DNA from: Ceratopteris richardii
Lineage: Eukaryota > Streptophyta > Polypodiopsida > Polypodiales > Pteridaceae
Assembly (NCBI GenBank): GCA_020310875.1
Contig: CM035433.1
Coordinates: 105,022,758 to 105,086,757 of the forward strand
DNA: 64,000 nucleotides
Reading direction: 5' to 3'
The translations under genes and the position numbers were made by a program. How positions within the stretch are numbered: the stretch's first letter is position 1; every line of letters starts with the position of its first letter. Of the stretch, positions 21,731 to 33,956 are shown piece by piece. Below the pieces are notes generated by a model. It did no database searches. It was not told the origin of the DNA and saw only the letters and a list, made by a program, of their open reading frames with translations.

Positions 21731-22712
21731 TTGTGTGGTTAAATCTCACCTCATTTGTAATTTCTTCGTGTCTCTGAGGGTGAGATTCTACCTCATAGAA
21801 ATATTCCTCATCTGATGCAAAGGGTGGGTCCATAATGATTGAATCTAGATCGGAGTCACTTGCATCCTCGAATGCATGAGTGCTAGGTTCACATTCTTCA
21901 ATAATTGGATCACACATGATTGGCTCTATTGTGAAAACTGAAATGTCATAGCTACCCTTGTCACAATGGAGTGTCCATTGTTCTTCATTGATGGCTACAT
22001 CCATAGTTGCTAAGATTTCCGCCCAACCATGAGGTTCAAACTCTTCGTCAGGAAATACTACAGGTGCATAGGTTAGGCCTTGAATTGATCTATGGGTATC
22101 TTTTGCACCTAGGTCTCTGGCTTTTTCCCTCTTCTCTTCTTCTACTGCTACTTTACACATCCATAAGTTGGTGTCCTCATGCATCCATGAGGATCTTGAT
22201 CCTATGGAATGCACTGACTCAGTGTCATCTTTGGTCCTATGGATGGGATTCCATTGAATGGGGGGTACGTCTCTATGAGAGAAATCTTTGAGATTCACTT
22301 TGGTTGTGACACCCAAGTGTTGCAGATACAAAGAATTTGTCCCCCAATCCTGCACTACTTGCAATTGCCTCAAGAAGGGTCTTCCCATAATCATCTCGTA
22401 GGCATGATTCTTGCTAAAATCACATATAGCAAATGTATGTTCAAACTCTACCCCACAAGTGGTAAGAGTTATTCCTTCTAGTAGCCCTAAGGGTCTCTAA
22501 ATATGACCATCGGCCATTTGCAACTTCATTCTTGTTGGTCTAAGTGCTAGCTTGCCCCAACGTTTCCATACGAATATAGTAGCAATTGCAACTCCTACAC
22601 CTGAGTCGAGAATTGCCTTGGTTGTGTATCCTTGATGGGTGATGGGAAGATAGGTGTTCCCTTCTTCTCCTTCGCTCATGTCTGCTATCTTGTCCAAAGG
22701 TATCTCTGGCAC
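21731..22712 (-). pseudogene. G1 protease and linker to RT
   Basis: Retropepsin-like landmarks AILDSGVGVAIAT (about 22.6 kb) and IMGRPFLRQL (about 22.4 kb), followed by an acidic linker of about 200 residues before RT. This is the protease in its usual gypsy position. Confidence 0.7.
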
Positions 22713-23400
22713 TGTTCTATGAGAACCTACCTAGGAACAAGGTTTCACTACTTCTAGCACTTGATTGGCGACATGTTTCCATAGCTCTGGCCTAACTTTG
22801 AGTGGCTCTTCTAAAGTGAGGTTGCACTGCACTTTAGTGTTTTACACTACCTCTGTGTTCCTAGGTATGATTGAGTCTTTGTTTCTTACCATGACTATGG
22901 GTATTCTCATACACGTGGACTTAGCTTCCCATGGGCTTGTGAAATGGGGTAGTTCCTATAAAGAATTAGACTTGAAGTCTAATCTCTCTTGAGATTGGGC
23001 ACTTTCCTGCTCTCCATAGATGGAAGGAAGGTCTTGTGGGAATTGATCGTGCATGTCATCCACAAGTTCAATGGGAGGAGGAACTTCACTCTCTTTAGCC
23101 CATTTCTCTTCTTGAATCTCTTGCAAGAATTCTAGTGAGTATCGATTCATATAAGAAGAGGTGTCTAGTTCAGTGGAGTTAGGCACATAAGCTTCCTTGT
23201 GAGGAATGCTTATTCTATCACTTGCCCTCTCCTTAACTTGGGAGTTGTCTCCTTTTCTAGACTTTGCAGTTATCGTCTCCAATCTATCCAAATAGACCAT
23301 CAAAATGCAATGGTGTTCTAGTGGAGCTAGAGCGATTGAAGAGGCGACTGGCCTCAAACATGGCTTGAGCCAATTCCACCATCTTGGCACACAACTTGGT

Positions 23401-25948
23401 TCATTCAAGCTCTAGGTCAGCTTTAGGGTAAAATCTTTCATGATCCGTTACATTTGGCCCTTCCTGGATCCTGGTCTGATATGCTCTAAGCATCATATCT
23501 ATGTCCTCGGGAGTGGGATCTACGAAGATTGATCCTACTCGGGATGGTGGGTGGGTTACGTGTGGTGGATTAGAGAGTGGGGGAATGAAAGATGATGGGG
23601 ATGGTAGTGGAGGTGAGGTGTGAGAGTGCGTTTGAGATGTGATTTCTATTATCTTGCCTTTTGTTTCCCTCAGACTTTCCTCAAGTTCACTCATCTTCTT
23701 TGCCCATTTCCTTTTCATACGTTCACGGCTATCTCTCCAAGCTCTCGTTCTCTTCTTATTCTAGCTCTCAGTCTCGCTAACCTCCGCATTCTTTTCCTGG
23801 CCTAAGTCTTGGTTTTGCTTAAGTGCCTGAGCTCTCGTGATGACTTGCACTGGGGTTGTGGAAGTCACACTTCCTGTGGAGTCTACCACCAACCCAATAA
23901 CATTGATAGGAGTGATTTTTGGCATATTGGTGGGGTTCTTGGGGCACTATCGTATCAAATGCTCCTTTCCACAATCTAGACAAAAGCCTTGAATTGTCAC
24001 AGGTTGGGTTTGTGTGGGTGCAGGTAGAGGGCAATCACGAATGAGGTGATCTCCCTGACATCGGAAGCATGGTCCTCTAGGTTGAGGTCTAGAGTTGGGG
24101 TTTGTGTACATGACATTTGCATATTCTGGCTCCCACCTAGACTCACTTGATTCTTCATAATAGTATGACTCATTATGCTCGGGTGATTGCATGTAGTAAG
24201 CCTGTGGGCTATCAATATGGGTAGAGTCAAAACTATGATCACTTGGATCACTTTCTAAAAGCGACGGTGTCACTAGCACTAAAGCTCTATTTAGATTTTC
24301 TTCTGCAGCTGCATACTTCACTGGAATCACATTGGTGGGGGCAGGGGGTTGCTGTGCTAGGACTGGTTGCGGTCTTTGTTGCCCTTGATAGGGTGGTTGA
24401 TAGGTTTGCTGGGGCCTAGCATATTGTTGTTGTGGGTACTGATTAGGGTACTTTCCTTGTTATGGATATGGTTGAGGATAATTTTGTCTAACAGCTTGTT
24501 TGTTATATGGGCAGTCTTGTGCTGTGTGATTGGTGTACCTCCTTTCTATGGTGTAGTACTGGTTGTTGGGATTAACTTGGGGTTGAGCCATGATAGGGCA
24601 CACATTAGCCATATGGTCTCCTCCACAAGTGTAGCATCGTTTTCCTGGGGCAAATCTAGGAATTTGCTTGCTAGAGACACCTAATTTCTGAGCTACCTTT
24701 TCTGCTAGATCCTCAATTGATGTGGATTGTGAGGAAATGAGGCTACTAGAACTATCTGAATCTTTATAGATCTTTGAGAGCTTTAATTCCTCCCCTAGAT
24801 TATCCTCAATGTCTATGCACATGGATACGCACTCTTCTATGGTTCTAGGGTCCTTTAAGTACACATATGATCTCAGTTTGGTGCTTAACAATCCGCCTAG
24901 AAATAAGGCCACTTGTTTGGCCGAAGTGGGTAACATTGGAGTAGGGCATCTCTCTAGGTATTGCCTAAACCTTCTTCCTGTGAGCCTTACTGTCTCTTGA
25001 GGTGTTTGCTTGAAGCTGTATATCAAGGAGGACGTGTTATGCCTAATACCACTCTTGGAAAACTCAGTGATGAATGCTTCCAGAAGTTGGTCTATACTTC
25101 TGTATTGGTCTTGGTGAAGTGGTTGAAACCAAGTCAATGCAGTGTTCTTGAGTGTTAGGTCAAAAGCATTGTATTGAGTGAACAAGTCTTCCACTTGTTC
25201 ATCTCTCAAAACTTGCCTAAACTTTGCTAAATGGTCATATGGATCTCTTGTGCCGTCGAAGCAATTCTTCATGGACTTTACTAATTGTGTGGGTCTTAAG
25301 GTTCTAGCATGTTCTCTAGGCCTTCAGAGAGGGAATTTGTCTGCATTTCTTGGAGTCCTCGGTTCCCTATATTTCTCCCTGTCCATTCTATCCGTCTCAG
25401 TCCTTGTTCTTTCTCTTCCAAGTGGGTTAGCAAAGCTCACCTCGGGTCTATCTCTACTCTGTTCTCTTTGAGTCCCATGAGCTTGAGATGTTCCCGCCCC
25501 TTGGTGACTATAAGACATAGTGGATCGAGGTTGGGGAAAAACAAATTTACCCTTCCAAGTGTATGCGTTTCTTCCATGCTCTAAGACCACAAAGATCCTC
25601 TCCGAAGTATCATCTAAGTAGGTCACTTTGCCTGGGGTATCAGGATCTTTGAATTCATAGATGGTGAGTGCATTCATCTGTTCTTTCTGGTTGGCTAGTG
25701 ACCACATATATTGTTCCTTCTTTATCAATGTAGGAACCATTTTCGAACTTGACTACCGGGTGTTCTAATCCAATGGGCTGATCCGGGTTTTTAATTAAGA
25801 CAACGAATCTTCGCAGACCATCCTCATAGATGCATGCACCTAAGCGGTTGGTCCTAATATACTCCAATTGAGTTTTGTAGGGTCCTTCAGGTTTTTCTAG
25901 GTATGCCACTCCTGAGCTACCTACATGTCTTTCCATGTTATAAGACAT
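23401..25948 (-). pseudogene. G1 gag with multiple zinc knuckles
   Basis: The N-terminal part (about 24.8-25.9 kb) contains the retrotransposon-gag helical core (FDGTRDPYDHLAKF ... WFQPL ... FITEF). Downstream come CX2CX4HX4C zinc knuckles CYTCGGDHMANVC (about 24.6 kb) and CFRCQGDHLIRDC (about 24.05 kb), plus a partial third, CLDCGKEHLIR (about 23.95 kb). Knuckles bind RNA during packaging. Three spaced knuckles are more than the one or two usual in plant gypsy gag. The region is broken. Confidence 0.8.
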
Positions 25949-26901
25949 CTCAGAGTCACTAGTTTTTTAGTCTAAGACGTAGGGGTAATCACTCAATTGT
26001 TGGGCCTAAGATCTGGCTGTATGGTTGACGCTAGCCTCGGATGATCTAATACTTTGACGGTCTCTCCCTAGGTGTCTTCCTGATCTAAGGTCCATATGCC
26101 TTTCCAATTAATCCCAATGATCCTTGTACAACCACGTTACTGATTCTTTGATACCAATCACTTGTTCCTTTTGAATTCCTTTGTATGTGTGTTCTTGTCT
26201 TTAATTTAGCATCGTCAAGAGCACTTAAGTGTGTCGTACTTGATGTTCTTCAGCCACTTAGTTTAAGTTCTTTTCCTTTAAGTTGTCCCTTGACTGCAAT
26301 ATAACCTATTCTTGGACTTGAGAAATTAAAGGCTCTTTGAACTTGAGTATTCTTATCGTACCCCTGGTCAATCAAGCCAACTACTCGCACTTAGCCTAAG
26401 CTAAGAATGGACTGAGGGGATTGAGAGATGTTCCAACCTCAAGTCGTTTCTCCTTGCTATGCGTGTTTGCCCAGGAACGCGTTCCCAAGCCTGCACCCAA
26501 TGGCACTTGCTTTGATTTCTCCAAGAGCTCTCGATAATCTTGTAAAAAAACCCAAGTTTAGCTCCAATTTGATCCTTCAATTGACAGACAATTTATCTCA
26601 GACACTTTTAATGACCCTTTTTTCCCCCTTTTCTATTGCCAAAAAATTTCCTCTAGAGCTCCCTTGGTGTACCTACCCCACGAGCTTTCTAACAAGCCCT
26701 AGAGCTCAAAAAACGGATTTGAAATGAAAAAGTTATGACAGTTCAGGGTTTAGGGGTTAAACAGACAAACAGATCCTTCCAAGAGTTTAGTGCATTTTTC
26801 TAAGGCCTTTGTAATGGCATAGGTGATTGAATATGCAACTATGCCTAATTTTTAGCCCAAATTTTCAAAAAAATTACCCCTTTATTTTTGCCAAAAATGC
26901 C
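25949..26901. other. G1 leader sequence between satellite and gag
   Basis: Untranslated part of G1 with no supported ORF. A TGGTATCAAAG-like string on the minus strand near 26145 resembles a primer site, but there is no LTR edge beside it. Confidence 0.4.
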
Positions 26902-27772
26902 TGTCTATCGTGATAGACGGTGTCTGTCGCGATAGACACTGCCTATCACGGGGGGCTGTCTGTCACGATAGACAGGGTCTATCGTGGGATCTTGTCTGTC
27001 GTGATAGACGATGTCTGTCGTGATAGACGAGGTCTATCGTCTGTCGTGGTTTGGTCTGTCGCGATAATTGGTGTTTGTCACAGGGTCCTGTCTGTCGTGA
27101 TAGACGGTGTCTGTCACGATAGACGCTGTCTATCATCTGTCGTGGTTTGGTTTGTCACGATAGACGGTGTCTGTCATGATAGACCGTGTTTGTCACGGGG
27201 TCTTGTCTATCGCGATAGACGGTGTCTATCGCAATAGACGGTGTCTGTTGTGATAGATGTTGTCTATCGCGATAGACGCTGTCTGTAGTCTGTCGTGGTT
27301 TGGTTTGTCGCGATAGATGGTGTCTGTCGCGATAGACTGAGGCTGTCATCTGTCCTGCCTTTTGGTCTGTCGTGATAGACGGGTGTCTGTCGCGATAGAC
27401 GGGTGTCTGTCACGATAGACGGGGCGATAGATGGGGTCTATCGTCTGTCGTGGGCCTGTCTGTTGCGATAGAGGGTGTCTGTTGCGATAGACGGCCTCTA
27501 TCGTGGGGTGCTGTCTGTCGCGATAGACGGTGTCTGTCGCGATAGACGATGTCTGTCGTGGGGTGCTTTCTATCGCGATAGACGGTGTCTGTCGCGATAG
27601 ACGATGTCTGTCGCGATAGACGGTGTCTGTCGCGATAGACGATGTCTGTCGTGGGGTGCTTTCTATCGCGATAGACGGTGTCTGTCGCGATAGACGGTGT
27701 CTGTCGCGATAGACGGTGTCTGTCGCGATAGACGGTGTCTGTCGCGATAGACGATGTCTGTCACGATAGACT
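26902..27772. repeat. Palindromic satellite in the G1 leader
   Basis: About 870 bp of tandem units of roughly 20 bp around gtctgtcgcgatagacggt. The core gtctatcgcgatagac is a perfect 16-bp palindrome, and most units differ only at a T/C in the left half or a G/A in the CpG steps. Occasional longer units contain gtggggtgct or gtggtttggt. It lies between primer site and gag on the G1 strand. An isolated copy is at 27871-27888. Confidence 0.95.
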
Positions 27773-28260
27773 GAAAAATGCAAATTTTTTAGAATTTTTT
27801 AGTGATTTGGAGTGCTCTTATGGTGTAGGTTATCGTGCCAAACATGCATTCAAGAAATATTAAGTTTTTCTGTCTATCGCGATAGACAGAGGTCATCATC
27901 TCGGGACTTGTGCAGAGTTTGACGTACTTGCGCAAGCTACTGGAGATGATGGTATAGCTAGAACACGCAGCAAAAGCTCAAAAAACACACAAAACAGATA
28001 GCATGTAAGCTCTCTCTCGCTCTCTCTCACAAGAGAAATGAGGGAAATGAGGTGGGGAGTGAAATATGACCAAAAACTGAAATTTTTTGTGAAGATGGAG
28101 ATGGAGGTGGGAGATGGTGGGGATGATGATGGTCACCGATGATGGTGATGAAAAAGCAAGAAAAAATGAAGGAAAGTAAGGAAAAGAAAGAATATTACCT
28201 ATGACTCCAATGTCTCAACTCTACGTCTTACCATCACACGCTCGTCCTCGAAGCTCTCTC

Positions 28261-28278
28261 CCCTGCAACGACGCCGAA
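28261..28278 (-). other. Primer-binding site of G1
   Basis: The coding strand reads TTCGGCGTCGTTGCAGGG, close to the Asp-tRNA-type site TGGCGCCGTTGCCGGGG used by Athila-like and other gypsy elements. It stands a few bases inside the 5' LTR edge. Confidence 0.7.
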
Positions 28279-28283
28279 TTTGG

Positions 28284-28615
28284 TGTCACTCTAGCACAAT
28301 GGTGAGTACCAACGTGAGGAGATCCACCTCATAATTGTCAATCTGTGGAGACGTGAGGACTAGTATGAAGACTATGAGCAAGTGATGGCACAAGTGTGTG
28401 AGTGAGGAGCACACAAACATGCACACACATACACACACGCGCACACAAGGCAAGAACAAGGAGAGGAACAATGGATTTCTTTGCATTAGTCAAAAAGTCT
28501 CTTACATAAGCTCAATTCACAAACAATCTAACCCCAAAAATGAGCTCTCTAGCTCTTTTTATAGTTTTCTCACTAGCTTTGGCCTTGTTCAGACCTAGTG
28601 TTCGGCCTAGTTAAC
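28284..28615 (-). repeat. Partial 5' LTR of gypsy G1
   Basis: Matches the distal 325 bp of the LTR at 9150-9756 with about 12 differences. Similarity stops at ggcctagttaa, where a gag fragment of another element begins, so the outer half is gone. Confidence 0.8.
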
Positions 28616-29653
28616 CTAAAAAACAGTTTGTCCTCTCAATTCCTATATTCCTTGTGTCTAGACTTCCAAATTGGATACCATACTATCCCATATTCTCTTG
28701 TCTTTCCCTTCGATATATACGATGTATTTATGTGCACTAGGATGTTGGGGAATTTCTTAGTTGTACTAATAGGTTTGAGGGGTTGATTTGTCACCATAGG
28801 AGTGTATTGAGGTGACTATATATGGTCCTCATATATCTAAGCATATTTGATCACCTCCTCAAAAGTCTTAGGTTTGTGTCTTCGCACCTCTTTCTTAATG
28901 TATTTTTCTAAATCCCTAACAAACCCTGTGGGCTTCTGAAAGTCATCTAATCCTTTGAGCTTTAGTATGATCTCTCTCTAGTGGGATATGTAGATAGACA
29001 AAGGTCTACCTCTCTATGTAATCCTATCCCACTCATCCCAATTCCTCTCGTCCCCATTCTCAAGAAAAAACTCATTCAAGAAAAGAGTTTCAAACTAAAT
29101 CCAATCCATAGGGATAGAATTTGCCTCCTTGAGATTCATCCACTATTTATAAGCACATGGGCCAAGAGAGATACTTGCTTCTTGCAATGATACTTAGGTG
29201 GGGTGCCCTTCAATTGATGCAAGTCATTCCACTTTTGCAAGAAAAGGTAGATTACATCCTTATTCCTCTCACGATCATCCCCCATAAAGGTTGGTGGCTT
29301 GAAGTCTCTTAGGAGGGCATTCTCCTTAACTCTCATTTATGTTTCCCAATAAAGGAAACATCCTTCCTAGCTATCTCTAATGTAGGACGAGTAGAAATAT
29401 CTCTTTCCTTCCTAGCTAGGAAAGAGGAAACTAGAGTATTTTGTGAGATCATTTGAGTCTTAACTTCTTCTATTAGGGAGTTCATGCTACCAATGACCTT
29501 CTCTAACCCAAGGGATTGGTCTTTGAGCTCCATGATTTGTTTGTGTGATACAAACTCATCATGAAGCTCAACATATGAATATTCCTCATCTTGCCCAACC
29601 TTTTGCTCTACCTCTTGTTCTTACTCTTACCTCTTCTATTCTATAGTCTAACT
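28616..29653 (-). mobile_element. Ty3/gypsy gag fragment G2
   Basis: Degenerate minus-strand coding sequence with gag-like text: a coiled coil (LEKVIGSMNSLIEEVKTQM) followed by LLRDFKPPTFMGDDRERNK and LFLQKWNDLHQL, typical of the capsid start in plant gypsy elements. It is wedged between the G1 LTR and the C LTR with no LTR of its own. Broken, with several breaks. Confidence 0.6.
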
Positions 29654-30705
29654 TGTTGGTGCAATCAAAACCAAGCACATATACTTGGTGAACTAGCTTA
29701 TGCTTACCTTATTGGCATAACCTTTGAAAGGCCTCATATGATCTACCTCTTGTAAAAGTACTTCATATCTATCCTAGTAAAAGTGTATTACACCCATGAG
29801 GAGTTAGGAAGCTCTAAATCATGTATCACTTCGTTGTTGAGCAAAGAGAGAATCTATCCTAGATATTAGCATTCACCTTTTCGGTGGATGTTTAAGTTTG
29901 AATTCAAACCTTGGCTCCAGGCATAACTTTAAAAGAAGGATCTAAAAGACCCACATGTATCGCGAGGTTCAAAGATCATTTTGATGTACACTCATTCTAA
30001 AGTGGGAGCTCAACTCATAGCTCACTCACCTCTCACACATCGAGCAATGATTGATTTCCAATGACATTGTATTTGTAAATGTTTTAATACATATATGATC
30101 ATTACATTATCATCTCACTTCTCTGTCATAATTCCATCAGAATAGTGATCTTGTCAGAACTTGTTCTCTGTGTGTAGTGAATCATTTGCAATGATTTAAA
30201 GCATGCTAGAATCAGCATACTGCCTATTACAATTCTACAAAGTTTCATTAGCATTGCTTCTTGGGATTGTCAGATATTAGCATTACATTTCTCACTAGTC
30301 TAAGAACTGCAGCAGCCCATAAATGGCGAGATAGAGCTATGGATTGATAAACACATTTCTCTGCATGTAGTATGAGATTACTCATGATCATTAGCTTAGT
30401 ACTAAGTTAATTAGAGTTCCCCAAAAATAGTTAAGCCAATTGCTGTTGTGCTTAGAGAATTGTTCAAAATACTAAACAGGTGTGTGAACTAAAATAGCAA
30501 GTTTTGGATCTTGGATCATCTTCTAATCTATCTGTTTTGATCCTACCATTAGTGGATCATCTTCCAAGCTACATATATGATTATGTGTGTGCATTATCAA
30601 GTCAAAGAGGCCTAGTACACTCTCTAATCATCATCTCAGCAGGTGTGAAGCAGGATTTAGCTACACCACTTCATCGCGTGTGACTATCCACCAGCTCCTC
30701 CAACA
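29654..30705 (+). repeat. 5' LTR of copia C
   Basis: A 1052-bp segment from tgttggtgcaatcaaaacc to ctcctccaaca, directly followed by the primer site. It is alignable but clearly diverged from the LTR at 46656-47713 (same start, similar end and shared internal blocks such as aacaggtgt). Confidence 0.8.
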
Positions 30706-32109
30706 ATGGTATCAAAGCAGCAACAATCAAGATGGAAGATGGATTTCCTTCCTTCATTAACAAATTGGACAAGAACAACTACTGAGCATGGTCACTTAGG
30801 ATGCAAGCCTACTTTCAAGGGAGAAGTCTATATGGATACATCTCAGGACATGAAGAGATGCCAATTCTCAGGAGCAAGCAACAACCTACAAGGGAAGAGT
30901 AGGAAAGGTTGACCATATGGTGTGCAAAGGATGCTCTTTCCAGGTCATATCTACTAAACCAAATCTCTAATTTCTTGTCATCACATGTTAGGAATTGCAA
31001 GACCTCCCAAGAGAATTGGGAAGTTCTTTCATCATATTTCTCATCAAACATAAGAGCCAACAAGAATCAGTTGTGGATGGATTTTACAACCCTAAAGAAA
31101 CAACCAAAGCAAGGAGTGGTTGATTATATAGCCAAATAGAAAGATGTGGCTGACCGGTTGGGAAGCATTGGAGAGGAGATAGAAAAACAATACATTGTGA
31201 GGCAGATCATTAATGGAATCAAGGTTGATGACAAGCGGGAATCCTTCACCAGAATAATGGACCTCTACATGGATATGCAAATACCTTACCTTAACACTTT
31301 GATGGGACAAATCTTCACCCATGCGTCAAAATGCAATAGAAATGGTGATAACTCAAGAGGTAACCAATCTTTTGCCCTTTATACAGATAAAAATAAAGCT
31401 AAGGATAGAGGTAAAATCAAGAAGAGTGAAGAAGTGGCTAGTACCTCTCAAGCTAATTATGCACGAAGAGGAAGAGGTGCTAGAGGAAGGGACAAAGGAG
31501 GAAAGAAATGCAGGGGGAGACCCTACAACAACTCACCATGCAACATTTGTGGTCTTAACAACCACACTACAGAAGAATGTTTCAAGAATACAAGAAATAA
31601 AAAACAAGAGGCAGATACAATAATGGTGGAGGCAACTACAACCATAAGTACAATCAAGGCTACAACAACAACAATCATCATGGAGGCTTTAGAGGAAGAA
31701 AGGACTACAACAACTATACTAAAGATCAAGAAGACTCTCTACTCATCATGAACATGACATCTAAGAAAAGTAAAGATGAGCATCTTTTCTACATTGATTC
31801 AGGTTGTTCCAATAATGTGGCTGGAAATGTAGCTCTATTATCTATTCTTGAAGAACCCAAGGGGAAGCATGAAGTACAAACAAGTGATGACACTAAACAC
31901 TCAGTCAAGTAAATTGGAAATGTCAAAACATCTGATGGTAGTATGAACCTTCCACAGATCAGATTCACTAAGCATGGAGCATATGTGGAGACTCCCAACA
32001 AGGATTCAAAAGAATTGCCAAAGATGAGAAGTTAGGTAGACTACTCACATTTGAAATTGAAGACACAAGAAACATAGCTCTATTTGATCAAACCTTATCT
32101 GAGTTAGAA

Positions 32110-32892
32110 ATATGGCACAAAAGGCTAGGACACATAGGAGAAAGAACTCTGAAGCAAATTTGCACGGATGAAAGTGTGCTTGGCATTCCCAATGTGACCA
32201 AGCAGCATTTGATATACAAATGTGGAGCATGCCAATTTGGCAAAGCTCATAGACAACCTTTCAACACGAAAGGATACATCCAAGAAGAATATTTGGGGCC
32301 TGTACATAGTGATGTGTGGGGTTCTAGCAAAGATTCATCCATCTCAAGTTCAAGGTACTATGTTTCATTTATTGATGATTGTAGTAGGTGGACAATCCTT
32401 TATTTCATGAAGCATAAGGATGAGGTATTTACAGGTTTCAAGAAGTACTTGGCATTAGTTGAAAACCAATCAGGAAGGAGCTTGAAGAGGATCAGATCTG
32501 ATGGAGGTGGTGAGTACTTTTCATATGAATTTGATTCATTTCTATAGGACAGAGGCATAAAAAGAGAAGTAACAACCAGATACACTCCTGAATTGAATGG
32601 ATTGGTAGAGAGGAGGAATAGGTTAATTGTTGAAGCTGCTAGGTCTATGTTAAATGAGAAGAAGTTACCTAACTACCTTTGGGCAGAGGCTATTTCCACA
32701 GCCACTTACTTGGTCCATAGGCTTCCATCCAAATCATTGGATGGTATGAAACCCTATGAAGCATGGCATGGCAGGAGACCCTTATTGGACCATTGCAAAA
32801 TATTTGGGTGCATTGCCTATGCACACATCCCATCACAAATTCGAGGAAAGCTTGACCCTAAGGCTGAGAAATGTATATTAATTGGGTATTGA
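32110..32892 (+). pseudogene. Copia C integrase region
   Basis: GAG-pre-integrase (WHKRLGHIG ... CGACQFGKAH) is followed by the DDE core with HSDVWG, FIDDCSRW and RSDGGGEY, then a NGLVERRNR block. The order integrase before RT identifies copia. Confidence 0.85.
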
Positions 32893-33956
32893 TCAAAATC
32901 AAAAGGGTTATAGACTATACAATCCCACTAACAAGGCATTTATGGTTAGAAGAGATGTAGTATTTGATGAAAATAATTCATGGTTTGAATATGATTGCAA
33001 GAAAGTCAAGTTACCATATGATTTGGAGAATGATTTTCCAACCCTCGCACAAGAAGATCAACCATTGGCAGAAGATATCAACTCAGAAGATGAAGAACAG
33101 ATTGACTTCAAAGCTTGGAATTCAAGAGACAAGGTCAAGCTCAAGCAACTAGAAGACATACCAGAGTCTTCAGGTCAAGCATTAAGGAGATCACAAAGAG
33201 AAAGTAAGAAGCCCATAAGGTATGGATATGATACATCCTTAGTCACAAAGCATTCTGTGTATATCACTAAAGACACTATGGAAGAAGAGCCTTCTTCATT
33301 TGAAGAGGCTAGGAAGAAGAAAGAATGGAGAGAAGCTATGCAGGAAGAAGTGGAAGCATTACAGGAGAATCACACTTGGGATCTAGTTCCCAAGAAGCCA
33401 CATATGAAGGTAATTGGTTCAAGGTGGATTTACAAAATAAAAAAGAACTTTGATGGCTCTATAAACAGGTACAAGGCAAGGTTAGTGGCAAATGGATTTG
33501 CCCAAAGACATGGAGTAGATTATGAAGAAACATTCTCGTCTCTGGCAAAGATGCCAACAATCAGGATTTTGGTAAGCCTTGCTACTTCTAAAAATTGGAA
33601 TTTATGTCAATTAGATGTCAAGAATGCATTCTTAAATGGATGGATATCAGAAGAGGTGTATATGGCACAACCACCAGGGTTTGAAGATGAAGGTAAACCT
33701 AGTTATGTATGCAAGCTTAGGAAGACGCTCTATGGTCTCAAGCAAGCACCTAGAGCTTGGAACCATAGACATGTTACTTATTTGCAGGACCAAGGCTTTA
33801 TGGCAAGCAAGTCATATTGTTCTTTATTTGTTAAGAAGAAAAAATCAAAATTTATCTACTTATGTGTCTATGTAGATGACATCATTATTACAGGGAATGA
33901 TTTTGATGGCATCAAGCAGGTCAAAGCTCAACTAATGAAGGAATTCTCATCTCTGG
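32882..33956 (+). pseudogene. Copia C reverse transcriptase region
   Basis: Landmarks in order: [54 protein letters not shown] and YVDDIIITGND. The region stops just after the YVDD block at the junction with B1. Confidence 0.9.

Larger units (their letters stand above)
9150..28615 (-). mobile_element. Ty3/gypsy fossil G1 with extra 3' ORF region
   Basis: Large gypsy-type element on the minus strand, interrupted by nested element M (14709-18194). Coding order: partial 5' LTR (28284-28615), Asp-tRNA-like primer site, leader with a palindromic satellite (26902-27772), gag (about 23.4-25.9 kb), protease (about 22.5 kb), RT and RNase H (about 20.2-21.7 kb), integrase (about 18.5-20.2 kb), an extra region (9.77-14.7 kb), a purine tract, and 3' LTR (9150-9756). 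Gene order PR-RT-RH-IN places it in Ty3/gypsy; the primer type and extra downstream ORFs suggest the Athila/Tat side (inference). The LTR pair differs at about 12 of 330 compared sites, so it is older than M. It is broken, with perhaps ten or more breaks. Confidence 0.85.
29654..33956 (+). mobile_element. Ty1/copia fossil C, 5' LTR to RT
   Basis: 5' LTR (29654-30705), initiator-Met-like primer site TGGTATCAAAGC (30707-30718), gag (about 30.7-31.7 kb) ending in a zinc knuckle CNICGLNNHTTEEC, protease and GAG-pre-integrase (about 31.8-32.2 kb), integrase (about 32.2-32.9 kb, RSDGGGEY) and RT (about 33.3-33.95 kb, LYGLKQAPRAW and YVDDI). It ends abruptly within RT, where B1 begins. RNase H and a 3' LTR are not attached. 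Broken, with about half a dozen breaks. Confidence 0.9.

Noticed and set aside
26140-26160. TGGTATCAAAG-like primer site on the minus strand
   Set aside because: No LTR edge lies beside it, and a better-placed Asp-type site next to the 5' LTR is at 28261-28278.
26902-27772. CRISPR-like array of short palindromic repeats
   Set aside because: Units are directly adjacent with no unique spacers of constant length, and the setting is a plant retrotransposon leader. It is a satellite.
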